A DNA stretch of 64,000 nt from Silene conica (taxonomy: Eukaryota; Streptophyta; Magnoliopsida; Caryophyllales; Caryophyllaceae), in assembly GCA_029255685.2 (NCBI GenBank), contig CM055318.2:34894001-34958000 (forward strand), written 5' to 3'. The position numbers and the translations under genes were made by a program. Below are positions 1-10,445 of this stretch, piece by piece. The notes under the pieces are model-generated. The model was not told the DNA's origin. It saw only the letters and a list, made by a program, of their open reading frames with translations, and searched no databases. Positions within the stretch are counted from its first letter, which is position 1; each line of letters opens with the position of its first letter.

Positions 1-2
1 TA

Positions 3-1124
3 TGGGAGAAATTGGAAAAGCTTTACATGGCGAAAAGCTTGACCAATAAGTTGTTGCTAAAGCGACGGTTGTATCGGTTGCGGATGGACGAGGCGGAAAA
101 TCTCATTGGACATGTCAACTTGTTCAATGGACTGTTAGATGAGTTGAAGAAGATCGATGTTAAGGTTGAAGAGGAGGATAAAGCGTTGTTACTCCTTAAC
201 TCTCTCCCGGACACATACGAGACGTATGTGGATACGATTCTGTGCGGAAAGGATACCATTACCATGGAGGAAGCACAGGCGGCATTGTTGTCCTTTGATG
301 CGAGGAAGAAGGACAAGGATGGAATGCGGAGCGACATCTCAGTGATGGTTGCTCGGGACGGGAGAGGGCGATCGTCTAACAGGGATTATGGGTCGAAGCA
401 TGGCAGGTCTCGATCCAGGAACACTTCTCGGAATGATGGATTAAAGTGTTACAAGTGTGGTGACATTGGGCACATTAGGCGGAACTGTCCTAGGAAAGAT
501 GTGCCGGATAACAATGGTGACGCCAACTTGGCTGCCGGTGAAGGGAGTAGTGATTGTTTCCTTACCGAAGAGTGTGACTTTCTTGCGGTCACGAATAAGT
601 GCGATGTATCTTCCAAGGAAGAATGGGTGTTAGATTCTGGTTGTGTCAATCACGTTTGTACCCGGAAAGAGAGTTTTGATGAGCTCCAAGAAGGCATGTC
701 AGGGAAGTTGAAGTTGGCCAATAATTCAACAGTGGATGTCCTTGGTGTTGGGGTGTTGAAAATCAAAACATCTAGTGGTGCGGTGCATACTTTGGACAAG
801 GTAGCTTATGTCCCAGAGTTGCGGCGGAATCTAATCTCACTTAGTCAGTTGGACTCCCAAGGTTATGAGTCTAAAACTCGTGGGGGAGTGGTGAAAGTGA
901 CTAAGGGTAATATGGTCATCATGAAGGGGGAGTTGCATCGTGGTTTGTACCATCTGACAGTAACGACCTCAAAAAGTGACTGGGAACGGAAAAGACGTCG
1001 GCGTGTTTCGTTCGCGGTGGAGGCGGCGAAGGTAAATTGTTTCCAGGTTGCAGACGGGGGCAAGGGTAAAATTCCTGCTGGAGAAAAGGTGGAGGGGTGG
1101 AGGTCCCTCTCCAGAGTCATTTGA
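3..1124 (+). CDS. Copia Gag-protease polyprotein, 5' end outside window
   Basis: The frame is open from the window edge, so the true start is upstream. In order it shows the capsid-type Gag helices with the usual Copia run LYMAKSLTNKL, a basic linker, a CCHC zinc knuckle (CYKCGDIGHIRRNC, near residues 146-159 counting from base 12), a retropepsin-like motif WVLDSGC (DSG catalytic triad), and a GAG-pre-integrase-like stretch ending at LYHLTV. It then passes into a short arginine-rich tail (RKRRRRVSF) and stops, with no integrase or reverse transcriptase. Gag would package the element RNA and the protease would process Gag. The copy at 54016-57318 carries the same basic tail, so the tail is a family trait. 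This copy has no stop or frameshift in the part visible. Confidence 0.85.
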   Translation, partial: WEKLEKLYMAKSLTNKLLLKRRLYRLRMDEAENLIGHVNLFNGLLDELKKIDVKVEEEDKALLLLNSLPDTYETYVDTILCGKDTITMEEAQAALLSFDARKKDKDGMRSDISVMVARDGRGRSSNRDYGSKHGRSRSRNTSRNDGLKCYKCGDIGHIRRNCPRKDVPDNNGDANLAAGEGSSDCFLTEECDFLAVTNKCDVSSKEEWVLDSGCVNHVCTRKESFDELQEGMSGKLKLANNSTVDVLGVGVLKIKTSSGAVHTLDKVAYVPELRRNLISLSQLDSQGYESKTRGGVVKVTKGNMVIMKGELHRGLYHLTVTTSKSDWERKRRRRVSFAVEAAKVNCFQVADGGKGKIPAGEKVEGWRSLSRVI

Positions 1125-1274
1125 CGCAGTGACTCGGTTGCGGTTGTACACGGTGCATTGACCGTGGTTGTGAGTTAGGGTGAGGACTGGTTACTAACTC
1201 GGGTGTGCAGCTGGTACTTGAAATCGGTCAATGGTTTATTCCTCGGTGTCTCCCTTGGACTGAAGGGGGAGAAT

Positions 1275-2094
1275 TGTTGGTATTAAGTCCAAGGTCGGTA
1301 ATATTTCGGTGCGAAATAATGGACTTTGGCAACCCTTAATTCAAGGAAGCATGTTTTTTGTTTGCTTGGTGAAAATTATGGACGGAAGAATTCATTGTGC
1401 TACTATGCATGAATAGTGTGTGCATAGTGCCTACATTGAATTTGTGGTATGAACATGTATTGTGCATGTTTGGTTTGTCAAGTTTAGTGGCTGGCAACTT
1501 GATCCTAAGGTATTATAAATACCTTGTTCGTTCCATTAGTTTTGGCAGAGGGAAGAAAACAAAGAGTGCTCTACATCGAAATTGTAAGCATCTCTTTGGT
1601 ATTATACTTCACTGGAATTTGGTGGAGTATAAGGCAGACCTTACGGAATTTGTAAGGTACTCACACAAATAAACAAGGGGTTGTGTTTCGGGTAACGGTT
1701 CAACCGGGTTTGAGTGTGTGAGGCAGTATAACGGGTCTTCTCTTACAATAATTTAGAGGGTTACTCTAGGGGTGTAATTGGTAGTGCTCTCCAATTATAC
1801 TGGTGGTCTAGAGGGTACTAGTTTGTATTCCTAAATTATTGTCGGGTCCAAATACGGTGTGTAATTTGGTACCGGTTACGTTGTACTGGCACTATCTTTA
1901 TAGTGGCACTATTTTATAGTGGATTCAGTCTTTTCGGCTGGTGGGTTTTACCTCCGTCTTGGAGGGTTTCGCCCTGGGTATTGACCCTAAATCTTGTCTC
2001 AACTTATTATTAGCTTGTGGTTTATTTTACTTTTACATTATATATCGATCGGTGCTTCCGTTGCGTGTGGGAGATTGTAGCTAATTTCCCAACA
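1275..2094 (+). repeat. 3' LTR of the gag-protease-only Copia element
   Basis: It begins TGTTGG straight after a purine tract and ends CCCAACA, the usual TG...CA borders. The last ~200 bases match, in reverse, the LTR at 56262-57318. The next five bases, CGTAG (2095-2099), are the expected target-site duplication, which cannot be confirmed because the 5' LTR is outside the window. Confidence 0.85.
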
Positions 2095-2095
2095 C

Positions 2096-2758
2096 GTAGA
2101 GCGTATAGAATATGATCCTAATCGCTCTTCTAGGCTTGCTTTAGTTAGATGGATTGAGGGTGTCAAACCCAAGTATCGAAGGGAACCTTAAGAAGCCTTC
2201 ATTGCCCCTCAAAACCCTATTGACCCTATCTCAGCCACTGTTGCTGGTCAGTTCCCATTAGCTTGCCTTGCTTCCGGGATTAGATCTGGTAGCCCTTTTC
2301 ATAAGGATGGGACTAAATTGAGTAGTGTCAAGGATGTGTTTGTTTCCGCCTTTGCCTCTACAAAGGCAAAGAATGTCTCATTGTCTATGCTGCCAAGAAT
2401 AGCGGTTTCCGGGGCAAGGCCAGCTGTTTTTATTCCTCGAGGGGTAGAAGAAAGTGTTCAAGGAGAGACCATGTTCTCTCTTTCGGATGTCCAGAGGTGG
2501 AACAAGGACAGTGTTATTTGGGATCATAGGCTGACGAAGAAAGCAGCCATGTCTTGGTCAAGTTTTGCCAAGGAAAAATCCTTAGGGCTTACCCAACCTG
2601 CTTATAACAGAGACACCAAGGCAGCTGGAAAATCTTCAAATAAGGAGGCAGAAATGGCTGATCGCGCTGCTGTGAGCTATATTTTAGCCAGTGATGATAT
2701 GGAACCAGGGAAGATAGTGATGAACTGTGCTTTGCCCAAACGTTCTACTAGCAAGTAG
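2096..2758 (+). pseudogene. rpl2: Nuclear copy of mitochondrial ribosomal protein L2, broken by a retrotransposon
   Basis: One frame runs from 2096 to the stop at 2756-2758 and reads like the plant mitochondrial ribosomal protein L2 (large subunit, peptidyl-transferase region): VERIEYDPNRSSR, then PRIAVSGARPA, then a C-terminal part ending near GKIVMNC. The C-terminus looks complete. The N-terminus is missing because the LTR at 1275-2094 ends exactly between the expected Ile and Val codons. There is also an in-frame TAA at 2189-2191, where relatives have a Glu-Glu region. Plant mitochondrial rpl2 has repeatedly moved to the nucleus, so a nuclear copy is expected; this one looks dead. A functional 3' half-gene starting at an internal ATG (2318) is possible but has no visible transit peptide. 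Confidence 0.75.
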
Positions 2759-4111
2759 CGACTGAAATTCTGCAATTTTGTAAGTGTCACCGATATTTAG
2801 GTGTCTTAAGTCTTAACTAAGTTATGGCTTATTGGTGACTATGATTCGGCTTCCCTTAATTTTCTGCTTTAGTGTCTTCATATGTACTTGCGTTAGTATT
2901 GTGACATGTTTCTTATTGTCCCTATGCCGATATTATATTCCTAGAAAATTTTCTTTTGTGATGTTCCTTATCCGCAAAGTTAGTGTTAATTTGGCTACGT
3001 CATTATATTTTCTTTTGTGATGTTCCTTATCCACAAAGGTAGTGTTAATTTGGCTACGTCATTATAGTTCTATCATCAGCAACCACCCTTGTTCATAAAA
3101 CAACCGTGCCCCCTCCCACACAAAGAAAAACTAAATATTTCTTCATTGAGTTGTCTCACATTGTAGCTAATAGTCGTGTATGTAGTTTAGGGTCTATAAC
3201 TCTATTTTTCACCATTCTTCGCATTCTCTCTAAGGATAAAAATGAAGGGGCAAATGTTTAAGTCAGGTGTAGAGGACACCACACTCAAGGATAAAATGGA
3301 TCTTGCCTTAGTGGCTACGCTACATTGACTCTTCATTCAGTGGGTGTGCCTCGTGTCACCGTGTGGACACCGCACTCAAGAGATATGAGGACCCTTAGTA
3401 ATCCGAAAATGTCCCTAGAAGAGCCATAAAAGGTGGGCCACACGTCAAAACTAAAGGAAGAGGCTGTTTGTGATGCATTTGTATGAAATTTACTGATCCT
3501 AAGCCTCAAGTAATATTTTTCTATTTCACTTTCAAATCCTTTAATTATTTCAAATTTGTATGTAATTTTTCATATTAAAAGTTGTGTCCATGCACCTGTC
3601 GGTTGAGTCATTTTGTCTAAAAATTGAGCCATGTCGACTCACACATATGCATATGTACTCACCCAATCTCGGAGTAACATAACTCAGTGGTGGTTTACTC
3701 GTTCATTTCCATGAATGTCCTGGGTTTGAATCCTTTAAGAAGCATTTACCTCTGAATATCTTCTACTTCATCTTGTTTTCCTTAATTTTTGGCCCCTAAG
3801 GCAAGCATTGTTATTCGTATTCCGTAGTACAGTACCGTTCCTGAGTCCGCCACTAGTTCAAACGCTTCCAAGTACATTATTTTTTCCTGTCACACTGCAG
3901 CTTCTGCAGAAGTTTTTTCATTGATTTGGCTGAAAGTCTCTCCGTGTCTTCTTACAGGTGTAGAGAATAATCCAGCGTGTTAGGAGATTTCTTAAGTGAC
4001 TGAAAAGAAGAAAGAGCGTGTACTAGATGTGAGGCCTGTCTTCAACAACACAGTCAGTAACAGCCACAGATGATGTACTTTGAAAGGTTTGTGTTGGTCC
4101 CCGCAGCGGGA
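2759..4111. other. Intergenic, no gene seen
   Basis: No credible coding region. It holds a two-copy 59-base tandem repeat (listed separately) and otherwise AT-rich unique-looking sequence. Confidence 0.6.
2948..3065 (+). repeat. Two-copy tandem repeat, 59-base unit
   Basis: The unit beginning ATTTTCTTTTGTGATG at 2948 repeats at 3007 with only a few changes (for example CCGCAAAGT against CCACAAAGG). Confidence 0.85.
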
Positions 4112-4550
4112 TTATAGAATTAGGTGCATGAGAACGGCCCATAAGCAAATGAGGTTCCATCCTAAAACCAATTGGTGATAAGTTAGTCCATTTACTGTAA
4201 TTCTACCGACGTGGGACAATGCCCCACACACATATGGGAAGAAACCTCAACAATCACCCCTTTTCACATGTGTGTAACTCCTCCTCACTTGTTAGTCCAA
4301 ACTGTGGTGCTACTCGCCAACCACGACGCTACTCCGCGCCATCTCGAGCACCGTCACCACATCGTACCTTGCGGTCCCAAGCCGACGGGCTTATAGAATT
4401 AGGTGCATGAGACCGGCCCATAAACAAGTGAGGTTCCATCCTAAAACCAATTGGTGATAGGAGGAGTAGCTCACTTATAAGCTAGTCCATTTACTGTAAT
4501 TCTACGATGTGGGACAATGCCCCTCACACACATATGGGAAGAGACCTCAA
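4112..4550 (+). repeat. Direct repeat pair of about 150 bases
   Basis: The block starting TTATAGAATTAGGTGCATGA (4112 to about 4254) recurs at 4391 to about 4550, separated by about 136 unrelated bases. The second copy has a 20-base insertion (AGGAGTAGCTCACTTATAAG region). Open frames here are incidental. The origin is unknown; it may be a dispersed repeat. Confidence 0.75.
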
Positions 4551-5737
4551 CAGTTTGGATTATTAGAAGCGCCAATTTAATTATGTAGTGGATTCAAGAA
4601 ACATTTTATATTTATTTTGAGGTACTAAGTGTCTTTGCTTAACTTGGTTTGAGGCTTGACATGTCTCACTGGTTGCATATTTAGTCTTGATAATCGAATA
4701 ATTTGGTTACTGTGAATGAGCTATTAGCCTGTTATCTCTTGCCTCCATTATTTTTGTTTCAAATCTGTCAATTTTTCGATGATCCTACTCTGTAGTATGA
4801 AATGGAGTAACCCAATAATCCAAGCTGTATTTGTTATAGGCTAACTGTGCAACAGAAGGGAGTTTTGGCAAACTCGACCATAAGAATATACCGTCAAGAG
4901 TGTACTCCTGGTTACTCATGTTTGCATTCGTTTCTAGCATGTTATCTTGATGATTTTGAGAAAATTTGTGTATTTGTATTTCACACTGAGGTTTGAGAGG
5001 CCAAAGAAGGTACTCTACAGGTCATTGGTTTACTTTATGTGACGTGCGTCATCTGTAGCAAACTTGGATCTTATTACTTGGCACTTCGTTTGCTTAGATT
5101 TCATGTACTGTACTGTGTACATAGTTTTGGAGTATTATATGTTGGGAAGGCCTAATGCCACTCCTATAATTGCTCTTAACACGGTAAACATACACAAAAA
5201 AAAAATCACCTTGCCCGTCATTTATCATGTGTAATTAATTATGTGGTAAAAGGTGAATATGGGAGGAATATGGCTTCCTTTAATCCTTTTATCTTTCTAT
5301 TTTCTATCAGTGTCATTTGAAGAAATTTACCTGGTATTTTCTAAAGCAGCCAGGAAAGATGATTTATGAATGAATAAGGTGGCGGAAGAAGTTGTTCCGT
5401 GGTTTGCTCTACTTCGGAGAATTTTTTCTGTTTTAGGGCTATTAGACAAACTATTGCATATAGATTTTAGGTAAATGTGTTTTTATGGTTCAGCACTCAG
5501 TGGCTACTGTTCAGGCTTGGCTGTGATTTCTAAGGAAGCCGTTGCTCTTAGTCGCGGCTATCATGTCTTAACACCCCCCCCCCCCCCATCCTTTTGCAAA
5601 ACCTAACTTGCGAAAAACCAAATTTATCCACTTAATTCCCGCCAAATCTCAATTAATGTGAGGCAAATTATCGAGCTCCATCCTATTTCATACTAAGGAA
5701 TTATTCAAACTTTCAGTTATCCATGTTGTTTCAATTA
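4551..5737. other. Intergenic, no gene seen
   Basis: No supported coding sequence. A run of 14 C residues lies at 5574-5587, a homopolymer likely to vary in length between individuals and reads. Confidence 0.6.
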
Positions 5738-5911
5738 AGTTGTCAGGAGCCTGAAGACGGATAGTATCCCTCTTACAACAATGCAAGTGAGAGAACAAGT
5801 GGGGCTAAATGGAGCATTTTATGGATCATCCTACCTGCATTTTGTGCGAGGGACACTATCCGTCTTCAGCTTCTGACGGAAAGTGTCCGTCTTCAATGAG
5901 AATTTGTGTTA
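5738..5911. mobile_element. Mutator-type MITE, copy 1
   Basis: Inverted termini with the core GAAGACGGATA at the left and TATCCGTCTTC at the right, right edge ATGAGAATTTGTG. The flanks share TCAATTA (5731-5737 and 5914-5920), or 8 of 9 bases if extended, as expected for a 9-base duplication. No coding capacity. It is related to the copies at 53228-53412 and 62930-63126, which share the right-edge ATGAGAATTTGTG. Confidence 0.6.
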
Positions 5912-6057
5912 TATCAATTAGCATTATTGTTCACTATAGTTCGTTTAATTAAGTAGCTTGCATGGATACTGAAGTTGTCAGGAGTTCTTGGGGTGTGTGG
6001 TGCAATGTGGTGTAGCTACTGGATTCAGAATGGCATGGTATTGCCACGTTTTTTATA

Positions 6058-6577
6058 TTATACAGGAATAGGCGCCACATAGCATAGCGGCTTAAGTGGA
6101 TTCTGGCATATTGTCAATGGGTTTGAACGAAGTTGGGGAATACTTCGAGCAGTTTCAAAAGTCAGTAAGGTCTGATTGATGTACGCACCAACCATATGGT
6201 ACTCTGATGTGAGGTCACAAACAAGTTGGAGGATAAAGTGCTGGTCATCTATAATGTTACCAATATCAGTCGTTTGTTTCGCGAGGTCTTTGAGACGTTG
6301 ATAGTAGTCGTTAAGGCCAGTGATAACATGGAAGATTAAGAGAAATATGGTTAAATTCGTGTTCAAGAGGAGCGGCTTCTGAGCCTTTGTTGTTCTGAAA
6401 ATGGTTCGGGAGACGGGTCCATGCCTCGTAGACTGTGGATACGATTTCAAGAATGCGGACGGTGCCATATATCCATTGGACTATTGGAGCCATTGTCTTT
6501 CGCCATGGGGAAGTGACATCGGTGGCCGTGGCCTTGGCCTTGCCGGAGAATGATGAACAATTTGAGGAGAGATACAA
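6058..6577 (-). pseudogene. Degraded Copia gag fragment
   Basis: Two overlapping minus-strand frames together resemble the capsid part of a Copia Gag of the Hopscotch/Retrofit kind: an upstream frame with IVQWIYGTV...VYEAWTRL (6311-6577), then a shift to a frame with YYQRLKDLAKQ...DDQHFILQLVCDL (6058-6468). The order matches intact relatives, but at least one frameshift separates them. No zinc knuckle, protease or polymerase follows, and no LTR was found next to it. Confidence 0.65.
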
Positions 6578-7466
6578 GGCAATCTAATCCTACAATACTG
6601 GAAGGAATCCTAAGAATTGGGAAGGATAACCACTGCTATTACCAGATATGATACTTTATTAAGGAAGAAGCATGATCAAAAGCAAGCTGCTAACCTAGGT
6701 AGCGGTTTTCTTTAGTTTATCCTGTATTTATAAGATTTTGCCAGTGATAAATATATAGAGCCACCATTAAAGTTGGCGGTTTTGCTTGAAATCTGTAATA
6801 AAAAAAAATAAAAGTGTTGACGTGGATCCAGTTGATACTATAGTTTCAAATGGACACCAAAACGTGAAATAGTTTGCTAAATATGCCTAAAATGATAAGA
6901 AATTGTATTTGGGAAAGAAAATTATTATTGGGAACAGGATGATGTAGCCATGTTTACCCATCTAACCAAAGCTGTGATGCTTTAGGGGAGTAGTGAGTCT
7001 AAATGTGTTGGTGATCATAATTTTGTGAAAGAGAAAATCTTTGTACTAAACTACTAATAATGTTAGGTTTTATATATGAAGAAATTAGTAGATTATAATG
7101 ACCATGTAGAGGCTCGAGGCTTAGAGCGTGATATGTACCTTAACCGGTGTTGATCCTTTCTTAACCATAGTTTTATGTGGCAACCTTATTCTAAACATTG
7201 AAAGGGTTGATTCGTCATTATTTTACCTGGTAACCATTGAAATGGTTAATAAAATTGATCTGTAAGCGATTAATGAAAACAAGTCATTCAAGTTGGTTCG
7301 GTTTTTGTCAATTTACAGGAGTTCGAAGGCTTTGATCTGGCAAGTTATTCATGTTTTGTTCGTTTTGTTTCGGTCACTCATGACTCATGAGGTTGATGGT
7401 GCGTAACTTGTAAGTGTGGGAGCGTGCGGATGCGTAGTCCAAGCCCCACCAAAGTAATTAAACTAG
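6578..7466. other. Intergenic, no gene seen
   Basis: AT-rich sequence upstream of the methyltransferase gene. No supported feature apart from the MITE that follows. Confidence 0.55.
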
Positions 7467-7660
7467 CATAAATTCTTATTTGCAACGGCACTATCCGTCG
7501 CAAGCTTGTGACGGATACCGTTTCTTCTCACAAAATACCCACTTTTTCTCTCTCTCCAACACTATTTATGTGGTTCCTTTCTCCACTAACTCATTTTCTA
7601 CCCATTTTATCTCACAAAATATCCGTCACAAATAACGACCCGTCGCAAGCAAGACTTACT
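7467..7660. mobile_element. Mutator-type MITE, copy 2 (in methyltransferase 5' flank)
   Basis: A 194-base non-coding element flanked by a perfect 10-base duplication ATTAAACTAG (7457-7466 and 7661-7670). The ends are imperfect inverted repeats (TTCTTATTTGCAACGG against the reverse of CCGTCGCAAGCAAGAC), with a second inner pair GTGACGGATA / TATCCGTCAC. It lies about 210 bases upstream of the start codon at 7873. A near-identical copy is at 9138-9327. Confidence 0.8.
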
Positions 7661-7872
7661 ATTAAACTAGTAGGGGTATAGAACACGTCCTTAATATCAA
7701 ATATCTTGTTATTTTGGCATTAATAAACTACCACTTGCGGAAACCCAGACCTAAAATATCAGCCTTCTATTTCTGGAAAAAAACCTAAATGCTGATGAAG
7801 ACAGGCAGCGGCGCATTCTACATTTTCAACCAAAACTTCCTCTCCTACAACTCTACAACTAACTAACTCCTT

Positions 7873-8745
7873 ATGAATGACTTAACGCCTTACCATCATA
7901 ACAACAACCACGACGACGACGATGACCATCATCATGAACTCAACCCCTTCACCTCTCTCCTTCCTTCTCTAAACCACAACACCCCACCCCCTACGGAACT
8001 CCAACATTTCCGACAACACCACGTCAGCTCACTCAATGCTGATATCATCATCCGCCAGATACCCTCCGAGGGCCTCTCTTTCCAGCTCTGGCCCGCCGCC
8101 ACAACCTTCTTCTCCCTCCTCCACACCCGCCAGCTCCACCCCTTTCTCTGCTGTCACAACCGCCGCCTCAGGTTCCTTGAGCTGGGGTCCGGCACTGGAC
8201 TTGTCGGCATTGCTGCTGCTGCAGTTGTAGGCGCGGATGTCACAGTCACGGACCTCGTTCATGTTATTCCCAACCTGGAGTACAACGTAGCGGCCAATGC
8301 AGGTCTAGTTGCATCGGGAGGCGGGAAGCTGGTGGCTGCGGAGTTGAGGTGGGGGAATGTTGAGCAGATGGAGAGGGTTGGGAGAGGGTTTGATGTTATA
8401 CTCGGTTCAGATGTTGTGTATCATGATCATTTGTATGAGCCGTTGTTGGATACGTTGAAGTACTTTCTGTTGGGTGACGGAGAGGAGAGGGTGTTTTTGA
8501 TGGCGCATCTTAAGAGGTGGAAGAAGGAGGCGGTGTTCTTTAAGAAAGCCAGGAAGGTGTTTGATGTCGATGTTATTCATCGCGAATGTCCTGCTGTCGG
8601 AAACAGAGTTGGTGTCATTGTGTACCGCTTTGTGGGACGGCGTCCGCTACCTTCTTCTTCTTCTGGTACTAAGAGTACCGTTCAAAATGGTGGCAATGCT
8701 GTTGGTATTGCCAACGCTAACGCTTGTGGTCGATTGTCAAACTAA
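7873..8745 (+). CDS. METTL21-type (Methyltransf_16) SAM-dependent methyltransferase
   Basis: An intronless 290-residue protein. The first ~25 residues are Asn/Asp/His-rich low complexity. The Rossmann-fold core follows: an SFQLWPAA segment (69-76) typical of the family, SAM-binding motif I ELGSGTGLVG (103-112), an acidic loop TVTD (124-127), motif ELRWG (157-161) and post-II motif DVILGSDVVY (174-183), which contains the [DE]xxY element of lysine methyltransferases. The Ser/Gly/Asn-rich C-terminus is probably disordered. By family it would transfer a methyl group from SAM to a protein lysine, probably in the cytosol; the substrate cannot be read from sequence. The ATG at 7873 is the first in frame and gives a family-typical length. 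MITEs lie on both sides. No frameshift or lost motif seen. Confidence 0.9.
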   Translation: MNDLTPYHHNNNHDDDDDHHHELNPFTSLLPSLNHNTPPPTELQHFRQHHVSSLNADIIIRQIPSEGLSFQLWPAATTFFSLLHTRQLHPFLCCHNRRLRFLELGSGTGLVGIAAAAVVGADVTVTDLVHVIPNLEYNVAANAGLVASGGGKLVAAELRWGNVEQMERVGRGFDVILGSDVVYHDHLYEPLLDTLKYFLLGDGEERVFLMAHLKRWKKEAVFFKKARKVFDVDVIHRECPAVGNRVGVIVYRFVGRRPLPSSSSGTKSTVQNGGNAVGIANANACGRLSN

Positions 8746-9137
8746 TTACAATTTACAAGCAGGGCTTTTGCTAAGCTCTTAGTTTGTGTTGTTAGTTTGT
8801 ACGTAGTACTTGGTTGTAAATCCTGAATATGTTGGGTTTTGTTGTATGATCAAATGCTTGGAATTTTCGAATTTTGGAATTTTGGAATTGTTTCATCAAC
8901 TTTCTCAACCATGATCAATTCATCACAATATAGTTTGTACACATGATCTAAAACACCATAAATTTTCATGCACATCAAACTTTACTGATTAAAACAGTTA
9001 AATCATGTTTTAGAGCAATAAGTTGAACAAAAAATTTCAGATAAATTTGTACAACATTTAACCAAAACAAAAATGAAATGGCGCCAGCGATTTTGAGATT
9101 AGTCAAACCATTTAGCCAAGGACAAAAATAGAACACA

Positions 9138-9327
9138 AATTCTTATTTGCAACGGCATTATCCGTCGTAAACTTGTGACGGATACCGTTTTCTCTCACAA
9201 AATACCCACTTTTTCTCTCTCTCCAACATTATTCATGTAGTTCCCTTTTTCCACTAACTCATTTTGTTTCCATTTTATCTTACAAATATCCGTCACAAAT
9301 GATGACCCGTCGCAAACAAGACTTACT
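9138..9327. mobile_element. Mutator-type MITE, copy 3
   Basis: About 90 percent identical by eye to the copy at 7467-7660 and in the same orientation. The flanks share AAAAATAGAACACA (9124-9137 and 9328-9341), a duplication longer than the usual 9-10 bases, perhaps extended by chance in A-rich sequence. It lies downstream of the methyltransferase gene. Confidence 0.8.
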
Positions 9328-10445
9328 AAAAATAGAACACATTTTTCCTACTTTTAGTAATGACTAATGAGTGCCCTACTGTATTTGTCTCACGAATCTC
9401 TCGCTAATGAAAAACTAAATCAAAAAAACATAAAATTAAATTTGGACCTCATGTTATTCACATTTGGGTCATAGTCAAAATCAATATATCCATACCACCG
9501 TTATTTCCATAGACAAGCCCAATATGTACCTTTCCCGTCATATAGCGGAAAGCCGGAAACCCTCTTGATGCCTAACTAGTACTCCCTCCAATTTTAAATG
9601 GGTAACTAGTTTAACACCCGTGAAAAATCACGGGGTTGCGCACACTTACTTATAAAAATGACATATATACATTTTACTTATTATATAGCAATTCTATTTA
9701 TTCGAACATGTGTACTTTCTTACAATAAAAAAAAAATAATATAATATCATTGTATGTATTAAAATATATATATACGGAAATTATAACATTCAAGCTTGAA
9801 AACCTTAAGTTATGTAAGTACATGATAATGTTAATAAGATTAACAAATTTAAGACATGTTTAAAATGAAACAATTAAGTCATAGCTAAATAATGAAATTA
9901 TTACATACAAATGTAAGTTTTATATATTAAGTTATATAACATACAATTATACAAATGTAAGCTATTTAAATTATAAAAAGAAAACCAAATTAAGATAATT
10001 AAGTTTTATATATTACAGAAAATGAAACTAATATAAAAATCGATTCTGACAAATATTTCATAATAAATATGTAAATCATTCTGAAAAGAATAGAAATTTG
10101 TCAAAAATAATCTATCGTATAGTTGCTATTTTGATCTCAATTGATTTACTTTTTTTAGTTAATTAATTTACTGAATCTTTTCCAGGAATTCGTACGGTGA
10201 AAAGTGATTTTTTATAAACTAAAAAAAATAATATAGACAAACCTTTGAATCAACAAATAATAATTCTACTGCATCGAGTTTCTTCTTGTCACAATTATTA
10301 TTTTTGCTAAACGTTTCCGACTTCTTTTCAAATTTTTTGTTTTTAAAATTTAACTCAGGCATGTCCCATTTCTGTACAACCCTAATGTTGATTTGAGTAA
10401 CACGAACTCCATACTTTTTTTTTTTGACATATGGATATGGCTGAT

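Larger units (their letters stand above)
1..2094 (+). mobile_element. Right part of a gag-protease-only Copia LTR retrotransposon
   Basis: The window opens inside the element. It shows gag and protease coding sequence (to 1124), a short non-coding stretch, a purine tract (1263-1274) and the 3' LTR (1275-2094). Integrase, reverse transcriptase and RNase H are absent. A second copy at 54016-57318 on the other strand has the same order and the same missing region, so this is a non-autonomous family (TR-GAG type) and not one damaged copy. The 5' LTR lies outside the window. The right end abuts rpl2-like coding sequence. Confidence 0.85.

Noticed and set aside
1397..1672. 91-residue plus-strand frame
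   Set aside because: Lies in the LTR at 1275-2094, no domain.
4211..4410. Overlapping plus-strand frames of about 60 residues
   Set aside because: They span a dispersed direct repeat and have no protein-like features.
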